Assembly (NCBI GenBank): GCA_031292015.1
Contig: JARLHY010000114.1
Location: 1-64,000, forward strand
Length of the DNA stretch: 64,000 nt
Source of the DNA: Negativicutes bacterium
GTDB taxonomy: Bacteria; Bacillota_C; Negativicutes; Sporomusales_B; JARLHX01
Direction: 5' to 3'
Under the pieces are notes generated by a model that was not told where the DNA came from, made no database searches, and worked only from the letters and a program-made list of their open reading frames with translations. The translations under genes and the position numbers were made by a program. Below, in pieces: positions 23,686-31,529 of the stretch (position 1 is the stretch's first letter; each line of letters opens with the position of its first letter).

Positions 23686-25116
23686 TTAACAGCTATATAG
23701 CTGATTGCGCCCCATCGCTTTGGCTTTATAAAGGGCATTGTCGGCTCTGGTGATGATATCCTCAAAGGATCTGTCACTATCAACAGCCTGACAGATTCCA
23801 AAGCTGGCGGTTACCGACAGTTCCCCGGAATCCTTCACCGAGTAGCGGTGCGCCGCAATTGCCTGCCGCAGCCGTTCGGCAACCTTCACCGCCTCCCCGC
23901 AGGCCGTTTCCGGAAGAATAACGGCAAATTCCTCGCCGCCGTAACGCCCGGCAACATCGACCAGCCGCAGCTCAGCCAGCACTGTTTTCGCCGTCCCGTC
24001 CAGCACCCGGTCGCCGGTCTGATGGCCAAAGGTATCATTGACCTTCTTGAAATGGTCCAGGTCAAAAATAATAATACTCAAAGGCCGCTTATAGCGTACA
24101 TGCCGCTCGTGCTCCAGGCTCCCCAGTTCCATGAAATAGCGGCGGTTCCACAGTCCGGTCAGATAGTCGACGGTGGCCAGCCGCGTGAGTTCTTCTTCCA
24201 TCCGCTTGCGGTCAGTAATTTCATTAATAGCGGTCATGGTAACCTCTTCCCCGAACCAGTCGACCTGAGCCGCCGACAGCAACGCCCAAAACGGCTTTCC
24301 CTGAGCGTCGCGCAGCTTCACTTCCCGGTCCAGCGTTCGCCCGTGTTGTTGAACCTCAGTGATAATGGCCAGGCGTTGTTCAGGGCGCAGGTAATAATCC
24401 AAAATATTGCTCCCCATCACGCCTTCGCGGGAGAATCCGAACAGTTCCATTGCCCGGGGATTCATATAAACGATGGCATGATCTGCCGTCTTGGCAACAA
24501 CCATGGGAAACGGCGCCGCTTCCGCCATCAGGCGAAAGCGTTCCTCGCTGCGGCGCAGTTCATCCTCCCGCTGCCGGTTGTGTAAAACCACGGCGTAAAG
24601 TTCCCCCAGCCGGCTGATCATGTCAAGGTCTTCTTTGGAATAATCCCGTGGCGAATTGGCCAACGCGATCTGCCCCAAGACCGCTTCGCCGAACATGACC
24701 GGTACCGACAGAAAATTTTTCAAAGGCAGGTGGCCGGCAGGCAGGCCGTTTGCCGCCGGGTGGGACGCCGGGCTGTTGGTAAAGAAGGCCTCCCGGCGGT
24801 TGAGCGAATGGCCCCATAAGCTGCCGTACATTTTGTGCGGTTCATCAGGCAACGCATAAAATGAAGCCTGAACCGAACAGCCCTCATCCCGCATTTTAGT
24901 CAAAGTATTGCTGACATGGGCCCTTGTCTGCTGATCAACGGAAGAGACAAAGCCATGCTGACTTTTGGTCAAAGCCCTGGCGTTTTCCAAAACCAGCCGA
25001 TACATCTCATCAAAGGAAGTTGTTGGGCTGATTATGGCTGAGGACAGCGCGGCGAGAGCGGCGTTCAATTTGCTTTCCTGCTCCGACCGCCGGTTGGTTC
25101 GTCTTGCAGCGGACAT
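23686..25116 (-). CDS. GAF-PAS-GGDEF diguanylate cyclase
   Basis: 476 residues. A GAF-like domain (~20-180; FLSVPVMFGEAVLGQIALAN) is followed by PAS with a PAC end (~185-310; NPRAMELFGFSREGVMG, ITDRKRMEEELTRLA) and a full GGDEF domain (~315-476; DYLTGLWNRRYFMELG, FDLDHFKKVNDTFGH, RYGGEEFAVILPE). The GGEEF active site is intact, and RLVD lies five residues before it as the product-inhibition I-site. It should make cyclic di-GMP from GTP and be feedback-limited. No membrane segments are seen, so it is cytosolic. The window also carries a cyclic-di-GMP riboswitch and an HD-GYP protein. AAAGGAGG precedes the ATG. Confidence 0.93.
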   Translation of the reverse strand: MSAARRTNRRSEQESKLNAALAALSSAIISPTTSFDEMYRLVLENARALTKSQHGFVSSVDQQTRAHVSNTLTKMRDEGCSVQASFYALPDEPHKMYGSLWGHSLNRREAFFTNSPASHPAANGLPAGHLPLKNFLSVPVMFGEAVLGQIALANSPRDYSKEDLDMISRLGELYAVVLHNRQREDELRRSEERFRLMAEAAPFPMVVAKTADHAIVYMNPRAMELFGFSREGVMGSNILDYYLRPEQRLAIITEVQQHGRTLDREVKLRDAQGKPFWALLSAAQVDWFGEEVTMTAINEITDRKRMEEELTRLATVDYLTGLWNRRYFMELGSLEHERHVRYKRPLSIIIFDLDHFKKVNDTFGHQTGDRVLDGTAKTVLAELRLVDVAGRYGGEEFAVILPETACGEAVKVAERLRQAIAAHRYSVKDSGELSVTASFGICQAVDSDRSFEDIITRADNALYKAKAMGRNQLYSC

Positions 25117-25281
25117 CCCAACGCCTCCTTTCCGGTCAGCTGTTTTGCATTGTTTGCCGGAGCCATCGGTGACAGCGATATATATATCTAGGTTCGAAAA
25201 CGCCAGGCTAAATTCCTTTTGTCATATTTTGTCATTGACTTAGCAAAGAGCGTTACTCCCAGGAGCTATACGCAAAACTAG

Positions 25282-25306
25282 AACCGCCGGCGGATCGCCG
25301 GCGGTT
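25282..25306 (-). terminator. Strong GC hairpin, probable terminator
   Basis: AACCGCCGGCG pairs exactly with CGCCGGCGGTT over a 3-base loop, 80 bases past the stop of the QueG-like gene. The rest of the 25117-25385 gap shows nothing clear. Confidence 0.65.
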
Positions 25307-25385
25307 TGAACTTTGCTGAATATTTCGCTGGCAGTAATTTTTAAGTAGAGAACCTCTCACCGCAAAAAGATGCCCCAACCCCGGA

Positions 25386-26153
25386 CTAACGGCCTGCAAC
25401 GCCTACCGGGCATGATTTCAGGCAATTGAAGCACATGTACTGATTGCCGAGATACGCAGCCTGCCGCAGTCTTGCGTACCGTTCGCTCATGAACAGCTCT
25501 TTCTGTTTCTCCGCCGAGCTGCTGGCGACCTCAGTCCAAAAAGCGATGTCCGTCCCCAGGCCGTACGGCATGGAATTTTTCAGGCACTTCATTACTTCTG
25601 TTTTTCCTTCCTCATCCAAAGCCCGGCCGGGACAATTTTCAACACAAAGATTGCAATGGAGGCAGAAATCTTCCTGCAGCAGCGGCGAGGGTTCCAGCTG
25701 CAGATTGGTGATAATACTGACGAAGTTCACCCTGGTGCCGAAACGGGGATGGATCACCAGATTATGCCGGCCGAAAGATCCCAGCCCGGCGGCAACCGCC
25801 GCGTGCCTTTGGGAAAAATCGGCGATGGCTCTTCTGTCCTGATGGACTTCAAACGGGAGGGACAGCGGCATATTCGCCACCTTGGCACCATAGTTATTTT
25901 CCAGGAACCGGCCTATCCGGTAGCCGGTCGACCTGGCAAAAGCCCCCAGATCCAGGTAACCGTTCAGGGCAACGCTCCAACTGGGGCTTTCACAGCTTGA
26001 CAAGACCCTGTACGCCAAAACAATGATCGACCTGGCATCAGGAAGAAACTTCGTAATCTCATAGGACTTGGGACTGTTGTAATCCGCCGCCCTGGCGAAA
26101 CCGACGTCATCGACTCCCAGACTCAAGACAAATTCGCGAATTGTTTTCTCCAA
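25386..26153 (-). CDS. QueG-like 4Fe-4S protein (short epoxyqueuosine-reductase relative)
   Basis: 255 residues with a TTG start behind GGGAG. The N-terminal half resembles the cobalamin-binding DUF1730-type part of QueG (IREFVLSLGVDDVGFARA, LPDARSIIVLAY, GLGSFGRHNLVIHPRFG). The C-terminal half has the ferredoxin motif CLHCNLCVENCPGRAL and a second, incomplete one, CFNCLKSCPVG, with one cysteine fewer than usual. It is shorter than true QueG (about 350 residues or more) and lacks its C-terminal repeat region. It probably belongs to the wider group of 4Fe-4S, possibly corrinoid, reductases of anaerobes; it is not assigned to queuosine synthesis. Confidence 0.78.
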   Translation of the reverse strand: MEKTIREFVLSLGVDDVGFARAADYNSPKSYEITKFLPDARSIIVLAYRVLSSCESPSWSVALNGYLDLGAFARSTGYRIGRFLENNYGAKVANMPLSLPFEVHQDRRAIADFSQRHAAVAAGLGSFGRHNLVIHPRFGTRVNFVSIITNLQLEPSPLLQEDFCLHCNLCVENCPGRALDEEGKTEVMKCLKNSMPYGLGTDIAFWTEVASSSAEKQKELFMSERYARLRQAAYLGNQYMCFNCLKSCPVGVAGR

Positions 26154-26219
26154 ACCGTCAACTCCCTTCCTGCGGCGCTCGCCCCGGCTGCAGGCAAAGC
26201 CACGCCAGGTCCCGCCCTG

Positions 26220-26645
26220 TCATCTGCTCATCCATGAGGCTTTGGTCTGGAGCCGTATCCCGTCTTCGCGGGTGGCCTGGGTCAAGCTGCCGGCCTGAGC
26301 TTGGATACAGATAAAATAAAGGTCCTCGTCTCCCGCCTTCCAGGCCCGCTCTCCTGCCGGCGCCACCCGGACCAGGCTTCCCTCCCGCACCGGGAACTCG
26401 TCACCGTCGACAAAAAACGTGCCGCTGCCACCGATGATAATGTAGAGCTCCTCGTTTTTCTTGTGGGCGTGAACGAACGGCGTCCCCTTTCCTGCAGGCA
26501 GACGGTTCAGCGATACTTCGCAGCCGGTGAGACCAAGCTCGCCGCCGACGAAAAATTTACCGCGAACACCCTGAAATTCCCTGTCCAGAAGGGTTTCGAA
26601 AGGACCGGCGTCCAGCAAAGTGAAGTTTTTTTCCTGTGTTGTCAT
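26220..26645 (-). CDS. Cupin-domain protein under MarR control
   Basis: 141 residues, single cupin barrel. ATG 26645 follows AAAGGGG. The first cupin motif reads GTPFVHAHKKNEELYIIIGG with the His-x-His and Glu metal ligands; the second is VREGSLVRVAPAGERAWKA, where the usual histidine is replaced. It may bind a small molecule or metal rather than act as an enzyme. A MarR-family gene lies 119 bases upstream on the same strand, and both promoters share the GTGTATATACAC palindrome, so the two are co-regulated. Confidence 0.82.
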   Translation of the reverse strand: MTTQEKNFTLLDAGPFETLLDREFQGVRGKFFVGGELGLTGCEVSLNRLPAGKGTPFVHAHKKNEELYIIIGGSGTFFVDGDEFPVREGSLVRVAPAGERAWKAGDEDLYFICIQAQAGSLTQATREDGIRLQTKASWMSR

Positions 26646-26722
26646 TGTTATACCCCTTTCTTTTCCTATGGTCCTGTCCTGATGGGAAAGTACGGTCACA
26701 GCCCTTATCCTTCCCATTTTAC

Positions 26723-26734
26723 GTGTATATACAC
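26723..26734. promoter_or_regulatory. MarR operator upstream of the cupin gene
   Basis: Perfect palindrome GTGTATATACAC, identical to the site at 27230-27241 before the MarR gene. It lies 78 bases upstream of the cupin start. Confidence 0.75.
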
Positions 26735-26764
26735 ACAATATGCCGCAAAAAAGCCATCCAGGAA

Positions 26765-27208
26765 TCAAGGCGCCAGCGCTTCCAGTTTTGACAGCAGCTC
26801 GACCAGCTTAGCCAGATCCTCGTCACCGAGATATTCCTTAAGCGAGGCCTGTGCCTCCCCCCACAGCGCCCAGGCCTTAGCCGCCGTGTCACTCCCGGCC
26901 CCGGTCAACGCCACCTGCCGGGTACGAGAATCCCGGCCGGGGCTGACTGTGATCAGGCCGGCGTCAGCCAACGGTTTCATATTGCGGTTCAGTGTGGTGC
27001 GGTCGATGCGCATCATCCTGGCCAGTTCACTGATGGTGGTCAGCTCGACAGCAGCGACGTGCCGCAACAGCCCCAGTTGGGCAATGGTCAGGCCGCTGGG
27101 TTTCAGCACTTCGTCATAGAACTGGGTGACGGCGCGGGAGGCGCGGCGAACGTTCATGCAGTTGCATTGGCTCGGACGCTTGGGATAAAGCTGATTGATG
27201 TGTTTCAT
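26765..27208 (-). CDS. MarR-family transcriptional regulator
   Basis: 147 residues. ATG 27208 has AAAGGG upstream; the open frame before it crosses the operator and has no site. The winged helix is TTISELARMMRIDRTTLNRNMKPLADAGLITV, with the wing RDSRTRQVALTGAG. The N terminus holds SQCNCMNVRRASR; two cysteines here are uncommon and could make it a redox or electrophile sensor. GTGTATATACAC palindromes precede both this gene and the cupin gene, the expected layout for an autorepressor. Confidence 0.9.
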   Translation of the reverse strand: MKHINQLYPKRPSQCNCMNVRRASRAVTQFYDEVLKPSGLTIAQLGLLRHVAAVELTTISELARMMRIDRTTLNRNMKPLADAGLITVSPGRDSRTRQVALTGAGSDTAAKAWALWGEAQASLKEYLGDEDLAKLVELLSKLEALAP

Positions 27209-27229
27209 AATCCCTTTCACGACGTTTAT

Positions 27230-27241
27230 GTGTATATACAC
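27230..27241. promoter_or_regulatory. MarR operator upstream of its own gene
   Basis: Perfect palindrome GTGTATATACAC, 22 bases upstream of the MarR start and identical to the one at 26723-26734. Confidence 0.75.
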
Positions 27242-27348
27242 CAATATCGTCTTAATTATAATCTTCCCGCCTGATGGCGTCAAGTGGTTTAAAAAAAGTG
27301 CCCTTAAGACACGATACGCTCCGGACCTTTCGGCCCGGGTCGCCGCCG

Positions 27349-28275
27349 TCAGCCCGCACTGTTCGTTTTAAACCGGGTGGGCCAGGATAGCTGGCAGCGT
27401 CCGGTTGTCAGATACACCCCGGAAAGGGTCAAAAGGCCGCCGACAAGTTCCTGCCAGCCCAGTTGCTCCCCTAAAAAGACGACGGCAAAGAGCATGCCCA
27501 CCAGGGGCATGATATTAATGAAGATCGAAGCCTGGCTCGGCCCCAGCGCCTTGACCCCGACATTCCACCAGGTCATGGCCAGTACGCCCCCGCCGATAAT
27601 CATGTAGGACATGGACGAAATCCCCACCGAAGTCACGCTGACTGCCGTGTCGGCTCCTCCCCACAGGCCATAAAGCCCGGTCAAAACGGCGCCGGCCAGA
27701 CCGGCCCAGGCGGTGGTGGTCATCGGGGAGAGCTCGGCCATTACCCTGCGGCCTAACAGCGAATATACGGCCCAGCACAGCTGGCTGACAAAAAACAGGA
27801 TATCACCGTGGTTAAACGACAGATTCAGAATCACCGCCATCGACCCATGGGCAACAAGGAAAACAACACCGCAAAACGATACGACAACACCTGTCCATTG
27901 GACTGTATTCAGCCGCTCATGCAGAAAAACAGCGGTGAGCACCGCGGTCAGGGCCGGAGTCGTGGCCGAAACCAGGGTGCAGTTGATTACGGTGGAATAC
28001 TGCAGGCCAGTGAACTGAAGCACATTGTTCAGGGTAATGCCGGCGGCTCCCATCGCGGCCAGGGTGACCCAGTGTCTTGCCGGCGGGAAGGTGTTCCTGC
28101 CGCCTCTGACAAACAGAACGAGCAGAAGGATTGCGGTGATACCGATGTAGCGATAGAAGGTGATCATGACCGGCGACAGCTCTTTGAGGGCTACTTTTAC
28201 CACCACCGGCTGGACACCCCACAGGACAGCGGCAAGGCCTAAAAGACAGTATACTTTGTTTTGGTTATTATCCAT
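27349..28275 (-). CDS. EamA/DMT-family transporter
   Basis: 308 residues, ten predicted membrane helices in two EamA repeats. Marks are LLGLAAVLWGVQPVVVKVAL, an inter-helix segment EYRYIG-like (TFYRYIGITAILLLVLF), NVLQFTGLQYSTV, and the second half starting LFFVSQLCWAVYSLLGRRVM. It ends with a hydrophilic tail (FKTNSAG). Substrate unknown. The ribosome-binding site is weak (AAAGG), and the gene stands alone, with a terminator from the next gene region close by. Confidence 0.87.
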   Translation of the reverse strand: MDNNQNKVYCLLGLAAVLWGVQPVVVKVALKELSPVMITFYRYIGITAILLLVLFVRGGRNTFPPARHWVTLAAMGAAGITLNNVLQFTGLQYSTVINCTLVSATTPALTAVLTAVFLHERLNTVQWTGVVVSFCGVVFLVAHGSMAVILNLSFNHGDILFFVSQLCWAVYSLLGRRVMAELSPMTTTAWAGLAGAVLTGLYGLWGGADTAVSVTSVGISSMSYMIIGGGVLAMTWWNVGVKALGPSQASIFINIMPLVGMLFAVVFLGEQLGWQELVGGLLTLSGVYLTTGRCQLSWPTRFKTNSAG

Positions 28276-28366
28276 GATCAGTTACCTTTATGGAAATTTT
28301 TCCGACTCATTCATTTTAACACGATATCCGTCGACAGCCAAACCGGCCACCGCCGTGAAAAACAAC

Positions 28367-28398
28367 AAGGCTTCAAGAGCGCAGGCCCTTGAAGCCTT
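28367..28398 (-). terminator. Intrinsic terminator after the LivJ-type gene
   Basis: AAGGCTTCAAG pairs with CTTGAAGCCTT around a 10-base loop, 10 bases past the stop at 28408; the minus strand continues TTGTTTTTC. Confidence 0.85.
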
Positions 28399-28407
28399 AT
28401 TTCCAGG

Positions 28408-29574
28408 TTATTGCCTGATAGTTTCTTTGTAAACCTGTTTTCCGTCTTTCATTTCAATCATAACCACGCCTCGGACGGCATCGTGAGTGTCGTTCAGGTT
28501 CATGTCACCGCTCACGCTTTTAAAGTTCTGGGTTGCAGCCAGGGCCTCGCGTATCTTGTTCGGCTCGGTGCTGTTCGCCCGTTTGATGGCGTCAATCAAA
28601 AGGTATGCGGCGTCGTAGCCCATGGCAGCCATGGAATCCGGCGTTTGGCCGTATTCTTTGTTGTAGGCTTCGACAAACTTGTTGGAGGCAGGATTTTTGT
28701 CTTCCACTGAGTAGAAATTGGTAAAATACGTATTATTCAGTGCTGCAGGACCGCCGAGTTCGACCAGTTTGGGCGAATCCCAGGCGTCGGCGCCGAGGAT
28801 GGGCACGGTGATACCCAGCTCACGGGCCTGCTTGACGATCTTGCCTACATCCTCGTAATAACCGGGGATATAGAGCAGATCCGGATTTTGAGCCTTAATT
28901 TTTGTAAGGACAGGTTTATAGTCCTGATCCTTTTGCAGATAAGCCTCTTCGGCGACGATCTGGCCGCCGCCCCCGGTGAAGACGCCTCTGAATATTTCGG
29001 TCAACCCTTTGCTGTAGTCGCTGGAATTGTCGGTCATAACCGCGGCCTTGCGGGCTTTCAGGCTGCTCAGGGCGAAATTGGCGCCCACCCGGCCCTGAAA
29101 CGAGTCTATGAAGCAGGCGCGGAAGGTATAATCCTTTACTTTGCCTGTCCGCTCGTCCACTGTTACTTTCGGATTAACGGTAGCGGCGGCTACAAAGGGG
29201 ATCTTGTTGGCCTCGGCAACCGCCGAAGCGGCAATTCCGCAGGAACTGACGGTAAAACCGGTAACAGCGGCCACCCGGTCCTGGGTAATAACTTTGGCCA
29301 TGGCGTTGGCCGACTCGGAAGGTTCCCCTTTGTTGTCGGCGGTAACAATTTGCAGTTGTTTGCCTAATACGCCTCCGCCGGCGTTGATTTCCTTGAAGGC
29401 CAACTTCGCGCCATTGGCGGCGGAAGTACCATAGGACGCGGTGTTTCCGGTCAGTTCGTATACCATTCCGATCTTGATACCCTGGCCAGCGCTGTCACCG
29501 CAGCCGGACACCAGACCGCTGATCATGATAAGAGCAAGCAGCAAGCAGCCGCTGAGGGAAGGTCGTTTCACCAT
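28408..29574 (-). CDS. Branched-chain amino acid-type ABC substrate-binding lipoprotein (LivJ-like)
   Basis: 388 residues. The lipoprotein signal is SGCLLLALIMISGLVSGCGDS with the lipobox cysteine. The mature protein has the type-I periplasmic-binding fold of the LivJ/LivK family: IKIGMVYELTGNTASYGTS, GAKLAFKEINAGGGVLGKQL, VAAVTGFTVSSCG, ALNNTYFTNFYS and MAAMGYDAAYLLIDAI. It should bind an amino acid or similar ligand outside the inner membrane. No permease or ATPase genes are adjacent, so it either works with a transporter elsewhere or is an orphan sensor. A structured leader precedes it. The ribosome-binding site is AGGAGG. Confidence 0.9.
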   Translation of the reverse strand: MVKRPSLSGCLLLALIMISGLVSGCGDSAGQGIKIGMVYELTGNTASYGTSAANGAKLAFKEINAGGGVLGKQLQIVTADNKGEPSESANAMAKVITQDRVAAVTGFTVSSCGIAASAVAEANKIPFVAAATVNPKVTVDERTGKVKDYTFRACFIDSFQGRVGANFALSSLKARKAAVMTDNSSDYSKGLTEIFRGVFTGGGGQIVAEEAYLQKDQDYKPVLTKIKAQNPDLLYIPGYYEDVGKIVKQARELGITVPILGADAWDSPKLVELGGPAALNNTYFTNFYSVEDKNPASNKFVEAYNKEYGQTPDSMAAMGYDAAYLLIDAIKRANSTEPNKIREALAATQNFKSVSGDMNLNDTHDAVRGVVMIEMKDGKQVYKETIRQ

Positions 29575-29600
29575 GTTTTCCTCCTAGTTTGAACATAGCA

Positions 29601-29672
29601 GCAGAATCAAGCCACTGAAGCGAAAATAACGCTACCTCCCAGCACTGGATTTGTCCTTTTCAGTGATTCTGC
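29601..29672 (-). ncRNA. Unassigned structured 5' leader of the LivJ-type gene
   Basis: On the minus strand GCAGAATCA (29672-29664) pairs with TGATTCTGC (29609-29601). Inside are a GGACAAATCC hairpin, the unpaired GCTGGGAGGT, and an AGCG-TTATTTT-CGCT hairpin, giving a three-way junction ending 26 bases before the start codon. I could not match it to a riboswitch class I know. It may be a new leader element or simply chance structure. Confidence 0.45.
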
Positions 29673-29787
29673 CCTATTTATTTCGTGGTCTTGACTTATA
29701 TTAGACGTCAGGCTTTTGATTCCCTCCGCCTGAATAACATAATTTCATCATTTTATGTCTCCTTTCCTGAAAGAGTGCTCTGTCCGC

Positions 29788-29818
29788 AAAAAAAGACCGC
29801 AGGTACATGACCTGCGGT
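29788..29818 (-). terminator. Intrinsic terminator after the LysR-linked cupin gene
   Basis: ACCGCAGGT pairs with ACCTGCGGT over a 5-base loop, followed on the minus strand by seven Ts; it lies 18 bases past the stop at 29836. Confidence 0.92.
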
Positions 29819-29835
29819 AAACCGCCAGCGGGCTT

Positions 29836-30207
29836 TCAGTCTCCGGTCGGAATCACCGCGCTGCCTTCGAACATCAGGATGACTGTCCGCTCCGGGGCCC
29901 GCGTCCGGTGAGAAACTCCCTTCGGCACCATGAAGCCCTGCTGTGGAGCCAGCTCGACCGAACGGTCCGCCAGATCAATGGTCAATTTCCCGGAGACGAC
30001 ATAGAAGAACTCATCCTCGTCATCGTGGTTGTGCCAGTGAAACTCGCCCTTCACAATGCCAAGCCGCACGACACAGTCGTTTACCTGGGACAAGGTCTGG
30101 TTGAACCAGTCGGTCTGGCATTCATCAACCAGTCTTTGGACATCCACAAGTTCGAGAGGCTGGAATTTTACGTCGGTCCTGATGGTATACTGCTGCTTTT
30201 GGGCCAT
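29836..30207 (-). CDS. Cupin-domain protein, LysR-linked
   Basis: 123 residues. The cupin metal site is complete: GEFHWHNHDDEDEFFYVVSG supplies His-x-His and Glu, and MVPKGVSHRTRAPE supplies the distal His. Short cupins of this type resemble the 3-hydroxyanthranilate-dioxygenase and polyketide-cyclase-like groups, but the reaction cannot be assigned. The start has AGGAGGG. A LysR gene is divergent 108 bases away and probably controls it. Confidence 0.85.
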   Translation of the reverse strand: MAQKQQYTIRTDVKFQPLELVDVQRLVDECQTDWFNQTLSQVNDCVVRLGIVKGEFHWHNHDDEDEFFYVVSGKLTIDLADRSVELAPQQGFMVPKGVSHRTRAPERTVILMFEGSAVIPTGD

Positions 30208-30241
30208 GTTATCCCTCCTATTTGCCTTGGGCTGTGTTTAT

Positions 30242-30255
30242 GTTATGATTATAAC
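30242..30255. promoter_or_regulatory. Candidate LysR-type operator
   Basis: GTTAT-GATT-ATAAC palindrome in the cupin/lysR divergent gap, fitting the T-N11-A pattern of LysR sites. A second palindrome, AATACC-N5-GGTATT (30298-30314), overlaps the LysR ribosome-binding site. Confidence 0.5.
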
Positions 30256-30315
30256 CAAACATTGCCATAGCGTAAAATACATTATTTAAAGGCATTTAAT
30301 ACCTGTGAGGTATTT

Positions 30316-31215
30316 ATGGAACTCAAACAGCTACAGTACTTTCTGGCGGTCGCCGACGAGCTTCATTTCACCAAAGCGGCGGAAAAGCTGCGCATCGCCC
30401 AGCCGCCGCTAAGCCGTCAGATCCAGCAGCTGGAAAGAGAAGTTGGAACAATGTTGTTTCAACGCAACAACAGAAAAGTTGAGCTGACAGCCGCCGGAGA
30501 GTATCTAAAACAAGAAGCCAGGCAGTTGTTCGGACGCATCAATAGTATCAAACAGCAGATCGGTTTGATTCATCAGGGCGTCCGCGGCCGGCTAAGGATC
30601 GGGTATGTGGGAGCAGTGATGCACTCGCTGCTGCCAGAAGTTTTGAAGGAACTGAGAAGCCAGTATCCCGATGTCAGCACCCTTTTATCCGAACTGGGCA
30701 ACGAGGCCCAAATAACGGCCCTGAAGAACGGCCAGCTGGATATCGGCTTTATTCGGACCCCATTGCAAGTTGATACTGTCGTCGCGGTCCCCATCTGCCG
30801 GGAGACCTTCTCGGTCATCGTTTCCTCCGACCACCGGCTCGGGAACCAGGTCAGCATTCAGCTGAGCGACCTGGCTGCAGAACCCTTTATCTGCTTTTCC
30901 CGCGACTGCGCCCCCGGCATGGTGGACCAGATCGTCGGCATCTGCAATCAGGCCGGATTTTCACCGAATAAAATTCACGAGAGCAGCCAGATCAACACGA
31001 TTCTCCGCCTGGTGGAGAGTAATCTGGGTTATTCTATCGTTCCCTCCAGCGTCTGCCACGGCTACAACCTGAATATCAGGTACTACGAACTGACCGATAT
31101 CCCCGAGCGGGCCGAGATCGAGCTGATTTATAACCCGGCGGCAATCACCCCGCTGACCCGGAACGTCATCCGGCTGGTCGCCGGATACTTTTCCGGCGAC
31201 CAGCCAAAAGTATGA
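30316..31215 (+). CDS. LysR-family transcriptional regulator
   Basis: 299 residues. The N-terminal helix-turn-helix is LQYFLAVADELHFTKAAEKL and IAQPPLSRQIQQLEREVG; the effector domain starts RGRLRIGYVGAVMHSLLPE. The family resembles the aromatic-pathway and LTTR-cupin regulators. The ATG overlaps a GAGG site inside a GGTATT half-palindrome, suggesting autoregulation. It is divergent from the metal-binding cupin gene, its likely target. Confidence 0.92.
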   Translation: MELKQLQYFLAVADELHFTKAAEKLRIAQPPLSRQIQQLEREVGTMLFQRNNRKVELTAAGEYLKQEARQLFGRINSIKQQIGLIHQGVRGRLRIGYVGAVMHSLLPEVLKELRSQYPDVSTLLSELGNEAQITALKNGQLDIGFIRTPLQVDTVVAVPICRETFSVIVSSDHRLGNQVSIQLSDLAAEPFICFSRDCAPGMVDQIVGICNQAGFSPNKIHESSQINTILRLVESNLGYSIVPSSVCHGYNLNIRYYELTDIPERAEIELIYNPAAITPLTRNVIRLVAGYFSGDQPKV

Positions 31216-31259
31216 TTCTAAAAAAAGCTGACCCGCTGGGTCAGCTTTTTTAGAATCAT
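31212..31259 (+). terminator. Long intrinsic terminator after lysR
   Basis: ATGATTCTAAAAAAAGCTGACCC pairs along its whole length with the following strand around a 2-4 base loop; GTCAGCTTTTTTAG gives the U-run. It overlaps the lysR stop codon. Confidence 0.92.
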
Positions 31260-31282
31260 TTTATATATTTTAAAACCTATCT

Positions 31283-31527
31283 AGGCTGTTCAAAAAGGCC
31301 GAGATCCACGTTCTAACTTCGCAAGGCTTATCAACGCTTCATGTCATCCGGCGATATTCTCACGTGAAGTGTGCGAGTCGCTGCGAGGAAGCGCGCGCAG
31401 ACAGTACATGGTGACGTACGGCAAGCGCGCTCCCGGAGCACCAAGTGCGCAGTTCTTGCGCTTCAGCGCGTAGAAATGCGGCCTGCCCCTTGCGGGTGCG
31501 ACGCAGATTGGCTTTTTTCAACAGCCT
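31283..31527. repeat. MITE-like intergenic repeat with terminal inverted repeats
   Basis: The 245-base element starts AGGCTGTTCAAAAAGGCC and ends with the near complement GGCTTTTTTCAACAGCCT (18 bases, two mismatches). Its GC-rich interior contains CGCGCGCAGACAG and GCGCGCTCC-type self-complementary pieces and no credible gene. It ends three bases before the stop codon of the SDR gene and may serve as its terminator region. Similar elements are likely elsewhere in the genome, but only this copy is in the window. Confidence 0.65.
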
Positions 31528-31529
31528 TT

